From contig NZ_KL543993.1 in assembly GCF_000711875.1 (NCBI RefSeq), forward strand, positions 1-40,170: a stretch of 40,170 nt of DNA, written 5' to 3'. This DNA is from Andreprevotia chitinilytica DSM 18519 (GTDB lineage: Bacteria; Pseudomonadota; Gammaproteobacteria; Burkholderiales; Chitinibacteraceae). Positions within the stretch are counted from its first letter, which is position 1; each line of letters opens with the position of its first letter. The notes beneath the pieces are model-generated. The model worked only from the letters and a program-made list of their open reading frames with translations, was not told the DNA's origin and searched no databases. The translations under genes and the position numbers were made by a program. Positions 34,912 to 40,170 of the stretch are shown here, piece by piece.

Positions 34912-36510
34912 ATGAAGAAAACCGTCGTCATCGGCTTTCTTGGCACCGTGCTCGACTACGCCGGCCGGGGCCAGCAGCGTTGGGAGAAGTGGCGGCCGAC
35001 GGTGGGTCTGTGCCAGCAGGACGATCTGGTGGTGCATCGGCTGGAGTTGCTGCACGACGAACGCAGCCGGGGGCTGGCGGAGCGGGTGCGGCTGGATATC
35101 GAAACGGTGTCGCCGGAAACCACAGTGCGGCGGGTGGAGACGACGCTCGCCAACCCGTGGGATTTCGAGGAGGTCTATACCGCGCTTCATGACTTCGCCC
35201 GCGGCTACGCCTTCGATACCGAGCATGAGGAGTACCTCGTGCACATCACCACCGGCACACACGTGGCACAGATTTGCTGGTTCCTGCTGACGGAGGCGCG
35301 TTACCTGCCGGCGCGGCTGATCCAGACTTCGCCGCCCAAGAAGAGCGAAGGCCAGCAGACGCCCGGCACGTATTCGCTGATCGATCTCGATCTATCGCGC
35401 TACAACCAGATCGCCGGTCGTTTCAAGCGCGAACACGAAGAAACGGTGTCTTTCCTCAAGGCCGGCATCGCCACGCGCAATGCGGCGTTCAACCGGATGA
35501 TCGAGCAGATCGAGCAGGTAGCGGCCAAATCGAAAGCGCCGATGTTGCTGATCGGGCCGACTGGCGCGGGCAAGTCCTTCCTCGCTCGTCGCGTGTACGA
35601 ATTGAAGAAGGCCCGCCATCAATTGACCGGCCAGTTCGTGGAAGTGAGCTGCGCCACGCTACGTGGCGATAGCGCGATGTCGGCGCTGTTCGGCCACGTG
35701 AAGGGTGCGTTCACTGGTGCGCAGACCGAGCGGGCCGGTTTGCTGCGGGCGGCGGATGGCGGCTTGCTGTTTCTGGATGAGATCGGCGAGCTGGGGCTGG
35801 ATGAGCAGGCGATGCTGCTGAAGGCCATCGAGGAGAAACGCTTCTTCCCTTTCGGTAGCGACAAGGAAGTGAGCAGCGATTTCCAGCTCATCGCCGGCAC
35901 CCATCGCGATCTGCGGCAATGGGTGGCGGACGGGCGCTTTCGCGAAGACTTGTATGCGCGGATCAACCTGTGGACGTATGCATTGCCGGGGCTGGCGGCG
36001 CGTGGCGAGGATATCGAGCCCAATCTCGATTTCGAATTGACGCGCTTTGCTCGCGAACAGGGCGAACAGGTGCGCTTCAACGTCGAGGCCAAGCGGCGCT
36101 ATCTGGTGTTCGCGGCGTCGAGCGAGGCCCGCTGGCCGGGCAATTTCCGCGAGTTGTCGGCCTCGGTGACGCGTATGGCGACGCTGGCTGAGCACGGCCG
36201 CATCACCGAGGACGTGGTCGATGAGGAAATCGGCCGCTTGCAAGGGAGCTGGGGCGATGGGATGGATGCCTCCCCGCTTGATGAGGTACTGGATGCCGAC
36301 ACGCTCGCCAGCCTGGATCTGTTCGACCGGCTACAACTGGAAGCAGTGATCGCCGTCTGCCAGCAAGCCAAATCGTTATCTGAAGCCGGGCGCACCCTGT
36401 TCGCCGCCAGCCGGCAAGACAAGAAGCAAGCCAACGATGCCGACCGCTTGCGCAAATACCTGGCCCGCTTTGGGCTGGACTGGAAACAACTCAAAATGGC
36501 GGCGTCATGA
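34912..36510 (+). CDS. rtcR: RtcR, CARF-AAA+ sigma-54 activator
   Basis: 532 residues. The N-terminal 180 residues are a CARF domain (VVIGFLGTVLDYAG; the ligand loop HITTGTHVAQI at 111-121). The AAA+ core has Walker A GPTGAGKS (215-222), the sigma-54 contact motif GAFTGA (264-269), Walker B LLFLDE (284-289) and an Arg finger region. A C-terminal helical part follows (about 440-532) with a likely helix-turn-helix (SLSEAGRTLFAASRQ). RtcR is known to activate rtcBA from sigma-54 promoters after RNA damage, with tRNA fragments bearing cyclic phosphate ends proposed as inducer. It is divergent from the rtc operon. The ribosome site before the ATG is weak. Confidence 0.96.
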   Translation: MKKTVVIGFLGTVLDYAGRGQQRWEKWRPTVGLCQQDDLVVHRLELLHDERSRGLAERVRLDIETVSPETTVRRVETTLANPWDFEEVYTALHDFARGYAFDTEHEEYLVHITTGTHVAQICWFLLTEARYLPARLIQTSPPKKSEGQQTPGTYSLIDLDLSRYNQIAGRFKREHEETVSFLKAGIATRNAAFNRMIEQIEQVAAKSKAPMLLIGPTGAGKSFLARRVYELKKARHQLTGQFVEVSCATLRGDSAMSALFGHVKGAFTGAQTERAGLLRAADGGLLFLDEIGELGLDEQAMLLKAIEEKRFFPFGSDKEVSSDFQLIAGTHRDLRQWVADGRFREDLYARINLWTYALPGLAARGEDIEPNLDFELTRFAREQGEQVRFNVEAKRRYLVFAASSEARWPGNFRELSASVTRMATLAEHGRITEDVVDEEIGRLQGSWGDGMDASPLDEVLDADTLASLDLFDRLQLEAVIAVCQQAKSLSEAGRTLFAASRQDKKQANDADRLRKYLARFGLDWKQLKMAAS

Positions 36511-36556
36511 TCGACGGCAGTCTCAATCCACCACCTCAATCCACAATGGCTACACG

Positions 36557-37195
36557 ATGACCGAACTCGCCCTTGCCGCTCAGCAGTTGCTACGCCGTTG
36601 TCGTCACGGCGCGTTGGCGACGCAATCGACCGTGCTGCCGGGCTATCCGCATGCGTCGCTGCTGCCGTATGCCTGCGCGCTGGATGGCTCGCCACTGTTC
36701 GTGATCAGCCAGTTGGCCGAGCACACGCAGAACCTGCTCGCCGATGCTCGGGCCAGTCTGCTGGTGCATGAATCGATCGACGGATCAGTGCTAACGCAGC
36801 CACGGCTCACGGTGTTGGGCCGGGTGGAGCGTGACGACGATGCGGCCAATCTGGCGCGCTTGCTGCGCTACCAGCCGGATGCCGCGCGTTATCTGCAACT
36901 GGGTGATTTTGCGCTTTACCGGATGCACATCGAGCGGGCGCGGTATATTGCCGGTTTTGGACGGATGGGCTGGTTGACCGGGCCAGAGCTCGGTTCAGGC
37001 TGGCAACCCAGCACCGAGGATGAGGCCAGTTGTCTGGCGCAACCGGTCGGCGGTCAACGTGGCGAGCCGCTCGGCGTTGATGCCTACGGGCTGGACTGGC
37101 TGCAAGACAATCGCATCAAGCGTTTCGATTTCGCGCAGCCGGCCGCATCCGTCGCTGAAATGATTGCGCAGGCACAGACCTGCCGGGAGGACTAA
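36557..37195 (+). CDS. HugZ-type FMN/haem split-barrel protein
   Basis: 212 residues, of the pyridoxamine-5'-phosphate oxidase-like split-barrel fold. The first half has HGALATQSTVLPGYPHASLL, PLFVISQLAEHTQNL and ARASLLVHE, the barrel blocks; the second half (ALYRMHIERARYIAGFG; IKRFDFAQPA) is the extra region found in HugZ and related haem-utilisation or haem-oxygenase-like proteins. Function is inferred from fold; flavin rather than haem binding is possible. It starts 46 bases after rtcR, and its stop codon abuts the GTG of rstA. Confidence 0.8.
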   Translation: MTELALAAQQLLRRCRHGALATQSTVLPGYPHASLLPYACALDGSPLFVISQLAEHTQNLLADARASLLVHESIDGSVLTQPRLTVLGRVERDDDAANLARLLRYQPDAARYLQLGDFALYRMHIERARYIAGFGRMGWLTGPELGSGWQPSTEDEASCLAQPVGGQRGEPLGVDAYGLDWLQDNRIKRFDFAQPAASVAEMIAQAQTCRED

Positions 37196-37915
37196 GTGTC
37201 GCAACGCATCCTGTTTGTAGAAGATGATTCCGAGCTGGCCGAGCTGATCGGCGGCTTTTTGCGCTCGTTCGAATTCACGGTCGACCACCGTCTCGACGGC
37301 AACGGCGTGGTGGAGTCAGTCCGGGAATCCCCCCCCGAACTGGTGCTGCTGGATGTGATGCTGCCGGGCAAGGATGGCCTGACCATCTGCCGCGAGTTGC
37401 GCACCTTCTATACCGGCCCGATCGTGATCCTCACCTCGCTCAACAGCGATATGAACCAGATTCTGGGCTTCGAGATCGGCGCGAACGATTACGTGGTGAA
37501 AACCACGCCGCCGGCGGTATTGCTGGCCCGCATCCGCGCCCACCTGCGCCAGACAGCCGGCTCGCCGACCTCGCCCGCCCCCGCACCGGCGCCAACATCG
37601 ATCGTCAATTTCGGCCAGTTGCAGATCGACGTCCGCAACCGCACCGCCACCTATCAGCACGAGCCGCTGCATCTTTCCACCGGCGACTTCGACCTGCTGT
37701 GGGAGCTGGCCCGCCACGCCGGCGACATCCTGAGCCGCGATCATTTGCTGAAAACCCTGCGTGGCATCGAGTACGACGGGCTGGATCGCAGTATCGACGT
37801 GGCGATTTCACGCTTGCGCAAAAAGCTGGGCGACGACCCGAACGAGCCGCGCAAGATCAAGACGATCCGCCACAAGGGGTATCTGTTTGCGACGGATATC
37901 TGGTGGCAGGAATAA
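37196..37915 (+). CDS. rstA: OmpR-family response regulator, RstA type
   Basis: 239 residues, exactly the length of E. coli RstA. The receiver has the acid pair Glu9/Asp10 (FVEDD), phosphoacceptor Asp53 (VLLDVMLPGKDG), Thr80 and Lys102. A winged-helix output domain follows (LDRSIDVAISRLRKKLGDDP; KIKTIRHKGYLF). The GTG start follows GGGAGG and abuts the hugZ stop codon. RstA controls acid and iron responses in enterobacteria by binding TACATNTNGTTACA. A near match lies 2 kb downstream before a secreted gene. The partner kinase is 588 bases downstream, not adjacent as usual. Confidence 0.88.
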   Translation: MSQRILFVEDDSELAELIGGFLRSFEFTVDHRLDGNGVVESVRESPPELVLLDVMLPGKDGLTICRELRTFYTGPIVILTSLNSDMNQILGFEIGANDYVVKTTPPAVLLARIRAHLRQTAGSPTSPAPAPAPTSIVNFGQLQIDVRNRTATYQHEPLHLSTGDFDLLWELARHAGDILSRDHLLKTLRGIEYDGLDRSIDVAISRLRKKLGDDPNEPRKIKTIRHKGYLFATDIWWQE

Positions 37916-37968
37916 GCACCAAGCCGCCTTTCCAGTATTTGTAGAAGCAGATCGGCTCCCGATTCCCC

Positions 37969-38124
37969 GTAGCCCGGACGGCTTTGCCGGCCGGGGTGAC
38001 GCCACCGCAAGTGTCTCTGCAGCCGGAATTTGATGCGCAGCGGCCGTGGGTAGGACTTGATCGACAGCGGCCCCGGCCGGAATTTGATCCGCAGCGGCCC
38101 CGGCCGGCTAGCCGTCCGGGCTAC
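37969..38124. repeat. Inverted repeat, GTAGCCCGGACGGCTTTGCCGG family, with internal duplication
   Basis: Outer arms GTAGCCCGGACGGCTTTGCC and GGCTAGCCGTCCGGGCTAC (one or two mismatches), same family as 28365-28468. Inside, CCGGAATTTGATGCGCAGCG and CCGGAATTTGATCCGCAGCG occur as a tandem duplication. Confidence 0.85.
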
Positions 38125-38145
38125 GGGAACGAGGTCAGGCAATAC

Positions 38146-38172
38146 AATCGCGAGCAAGCTCGCTCCTACAAT
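38146..38172. repeat. Lone arm of the GCTCGCTCCTAC hairpin family
   Basis: AATCGCGAGCAAGCTCGCTC then CTACAAT; identical to the right arm of the copies at 15321-15392 and 16521-16603, without a full left arm. Confidence 0.85.
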
Positions 38173-38210
38173 CTACAAATTCAGCTCATTGCATCCTGCT
38201 ACCACCGCAA

Positions 38211-38502
38211 GCGTTTCGGCCTGCATTCGCCCGTGAACGCGAAAGAGCGCCGCAGACAGTACGTTTGGTACGGCAAGGCGCGATAAGATTCTTCCCAAAT
38301 ACACAACACAGATTCCGCTTTGCATTCGGTCGTGAACGCGAAGGCGAGTCGCAAAAGCGCCGCAGGAACAGCTACGGCAGATAATCAAAACCCACTGCGT
38401 TTCGGCCTGCATTCGCCCGTGAACGCGAAAGAGCGCCGCAGACAGTACGTCTGGTACGGCAAGGCGCGATGACAAAGCTCACGGGCGAATGCAGGTCGAA
38501 AC
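38211..38502. repeat. Three-unit repeat with terminal inverted arm before rstB
   Basis: Units at 38211-38284 and 38397-38470 are 74 bases long and differ at one base; a diverged unit lies between (about 38311-38383). Each carries CGCAGACAGTACG and GGTACGGCAAGGCGCG, able to fold into a hairpin. A 23-base arm at 38480-38502 is the inverse of 38399-38421 with one mismatch, and supplies the AGG just before the rstB start. Confidence 0.9.
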
Positions 38503-38503
38503 C

Positions 38504-39808
38504 ATGCGCAAGATTTTTCTGAGGTTCTACTTCACCGTCGTCGTCAGCTTCCTGATCTCTTCGCTGGCGATCGGTGCGATCTACAAGCAATTGCTCGAAC
38601 GCACCAACGAGCATTACTTGTCCGATATCTTCCAGACCACCATCAGCATCGTCGAATCCGAGCTGGGCGATCTGCCGCAATCGCTGTGGCACGATGAAAT
38701 CAAGCGCTTGCGCGCCAAGCTGCCGGTGCCGGTGCAGATCGAAACGCTCGATACCTACATCCTCAACGCCGACAACAAACGCTCGCTCGCCGATGGCGAC
38801 ATCATCCTGCTGGAAGACCGCGGCCTGTATCTGCACCGGATTCCGGATACGGAACTGATGGTCACGCTGGGGCCAGTGCCCTTCCTGGAGCGGATCGACA
38901 ATATCTCCTGGCCGGACATCATCGCGCTGGCCTTGATGTGCCTGGCGCTGGGGATTCCAACATGGCTGTGGTTGCGGCCGTTCTGGCGCGATCTGCTGGC
39001 GCTGGTGCGGCAAAGTCGCAAATTCGGCGCGGGTGAGTTTTCTGCCCGGGTCGCGCTGGGAGCGGGGTCGCCACTCGGGCCGCTGGGCGCGACGTTCAAT
39101 CGCATGGCACATGATGTCGAAGAGCTATCCAGCAGCCGGCAAGCGATGATCGACGCCATCTCACATGACGTGCGCACGCCGCTGGCCCGCCTGCGGTATC
39201 GCCTTGAGGCCCTCAAGGCGGGCGCCGCGGCAGAGGCGCAAATTGCTGGCATCGAGCGGGATCTGGAAAACATCGATCAGCTGGTCGAAGAGTGGCTGAC
39301 GTTGCGTCGCCTGGAACACCAGCGCTTCAAGATGGAATTGCAGCCGCTGGAAATCGTGCCGTGGCTCAGCAACCAGTTGACCGAGCTGGCCACCGGCGGC
39401 AACGCCATCCCGCTTTACAACCAGACCCAAGTGAAGGCGCCGTGGGTGGAGGCAGATAGCTATTACCTCTCCCGCGCACTGGGCAATCTGGTGAGCAATG
39501 CCCGGCGCTATGGTCGCGGCCAGGTGGAAGTCTCGCTGGAATGGCGAGAGGGATGGCTGCGCATCGCCGTGGATGACAACGGCCCCGGCATCCCGCAAGC
39601 GGCGCGCAGCCGCCTGCAGCAACCGTTCGAACGTCTGGAAGGCAGCCGCAATCAAGCCACCGGCGGCTATGGCCTCGGCCTGACCATCGCCCGCATGGTG
39701 ATGAGCGGGCACGGCGGCGACATCCGCATCGAAGACGCCCCGCTGGGCGGCGCCCGTGTGGTGCTGACCTGGCCAGTCGCGCTGCGCGACGTATCGAAGC
39801 TGGTGTAA
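38504..39808 (+). CDS. rstB: Sensor histidine kinase, RstB type
   Basis: 434 residues, matching RstB length. Membrane helices at about 6-27 and 140-160 enclose a periplasmic sensor domain of about 110 residues. HAMP follows (KFGAGEFSARVALGAGSPLG), then HisKA with His near residue 219 (MIDAISHDVRTPLARLRYRL) and HATPase (LGNLVSNARRYGRG; DDNGPGIP; GGYGLGLTIARMVM). Start at the ATG in MRKIFLRFYF; AGG eight bases before it is part of an intergenic repeat. A longer ATG at 38489 also lies in the repeat. It pairs with RstA; the wide repeat-filled gap to rstA is unusual. Confidence 0.88.
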   Translation: MRKIFLRFYFTVVVSFLISSLAIGAIYKQLLERTNEHYLSDIFQTTISIVESELGDLPQSLWHDEIKRLRAKLPVPVQIETLDTYILNADNKRSLADGDIILLEDRGLYLHRIPDTELMVTLGPVPFLERIDNISWPDIIALALMCLALGIPTWLWLRPFWRDLLALVRQSRKFGAGEFSARVALGAGSPLGPLGATFNRMAHDVEELSSSRQAMIDAISHDVRTPLARLRYRLEALKAGAAAEAQIAGIERDLENIDQLVEEWLTLRRLEHQRFKMELQPLEIVPWLSNQLTELATGGNAIPLYNQTQVKAPWVEADSYYLSRALGNLVSNARRYGRGQVEVSLEWREGWLRIAVDDNGPGIPQAARSRLQQPFERLEGSRNQATGGYGLGLTIARMVMSGHGGDIRIEDAPLGGARVVLTWPVALRDVSKLV

Positions 39809-39936
39809 GTCACCGGCTTTGAATGCAGCACCGGGTCTTTAGCGGGACCGTACTTGGCAGGGGCTTGGCGGGGTAAAACGCAACCTATGCACCCCGGCCA
39901 AGCGGATGCTGATCACAGCAAGAAAGCCCGTGTACG

Positions 39937-39950
39937 TACATGCGGTTACA
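39937..39950 (+). promoter_or_regulatory. RstA box
   Basis: TACATGCGGTTACA matches the RstA box TACATNTNGTTACA at 11 of 12 fixed positions. It is centred about 60 bases upstream of the predicted start of the next gene and lies between rstB and that gene. Confidence 0.75.
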
Positions 39951-39969
39951 CGTCGCTACCAAGCATGCA

Positions 39970-39998
39970 TCGACCCCCGGCGCGCGACACGGTTAAAT
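39970..39998 (+). promoter_or_regulatory. Weak sigma-70 promoter downstream of the RstA box
   Basis: TCGACC (39970-39975), a 17-base spacer and TTAAAT (39993-39998), each a 4-of-6 match. A poor promoter with an upstream activator box is the form expected for an RstA-activated gene. Confidence 0.5.
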
Positions 39999-40052
39999 CC
40001 GCCTCAATCAACACCGATTGTGTTGTCCGATTTCCCTTCGAGGATTACCGAA

Positions 40053-40170
40053 ATGAAGAAACTGTTTGCTGCTCTGGTTGCTGGCGTGTTCGCCACTGCC
40101 GCTGGCTTCAGCGTTGCTGCTGATGCTTCCGCTGCTTCCACCGTGAAGCCGGTCAAGGTTCAACACCACA
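40053..40170 (+). CDS. Secreted Asr-like (acid-shock-type) protein, partial
   Basis: Only the first 39 codons are in the window. A signal peptide (MKKLFAALVAGVFATAAGFS, ending VAA) is followed by ADASAASTVKPVKVQHH. GAGG precedes the ATG. The start resembles E. coli Asr, a small periplasmic Ala/Lys/His-rich acid-shock protein directly activated by RstA, and the position after rstB and an RstA box supports this. Too little sequence remains to be sure; any Ala/Lys-rich periplasmic protein could begin this way. Confidence 0.5.
   Translation, partial: MKKLFAALVAGVFATAAGFSVAADASAASTVKPVKVQHH

Larger units (their letters stand above)
37916..38503. other. Repeat-filled gap between rstA and rstB
   Basis: 588 bases without a gene, made almost wholly of repeats: a GTAGCCCGGACGGC inverted repeat, one arm of the GCTCGCTCCTAC family, and three units of a 74-base element with an inverted end. 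Between these are short AT-richer spacers. ORFs in it are repeat-derived. Confidence 0.8.

Overview
The window is about 40 kb of chromosome from a high-GC Gram-negative bacterium, most likely a betaproteobacterium (inference: possibly of the Neisseriales/Chitinibacteraceae type). The basis is the GC-rich codon use, two-partner secretion, GlnK-AmtB, UbiK, a BPSS1780-type membrane protein, an Asp-type (non-Cys) HemB, a MaoC-Pta fusion next to AckA, DadA with an Lrp partner, and a betaproteobacterial-type ArgD. I see no rRNA, tRNA, prophage, insertion sequence or CRISPR. Genes are on both strands in short operons, and most operon ends carry palindromic intergenic repeats.

Left third (1-12.6 kb): a two-partner secretion pair (tpsA-tpsB, tpsB running off the left edge); glnK-amtB behind a recognisable sigma-54 promoter with NtrC-type sites; ubiK; dgkA with a membrane protein; a pta fusion-ackA operon for acetyl-CoA/acetyl-phosphate/acetate conversion; a thioredoxin-fold protein; and an M14-type metallopeptidase. 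Middle (12.7-28.4 kb): an Lrp-type regulator divergent from dadA; a DUF2239 gene behind a promoter framed by two palindromic operators; hemB; a metallophosphoesterase; an EamA transporter; a periplasmic solute-binding protein divergent from a chemoreceptor; a 1008-residue MASE1 hybrid histidine kinase followed by a lipoprotein; and a small membrane protein.

Right third (28.5-40.2 kb) is the most interesting. argD has a leader with a 36-codon Arg-containing ORF, a strong intrinsic terminator and a long antiterminator arm that matches the terminator at 16 of 18 positions; this looks like an attenuator not tied to any class I know. Next is an Rtc RNA-repair island: a zinc-ribbon protein, RtcB ligase, an uncharacterised 288-residue protein, an RlaP-like nucleotidyltransferase and RtcA cyclase. 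It is driven from a sigma-54 promoter and faces the divergent CARF-AAA+ activator RtcR. Then come hugZ, rstA and rstB, with rstA and rstB separated by almost 600 bp of repeats. Last is the start of a secreted Asr-like gene preceded by a near-perfect RstA box.

Intergenic DNA holds at least seven different inverted-repeat families, several present more than once. Functional assignments rest on motif recognition by eye; no database search or folding calculation was run.
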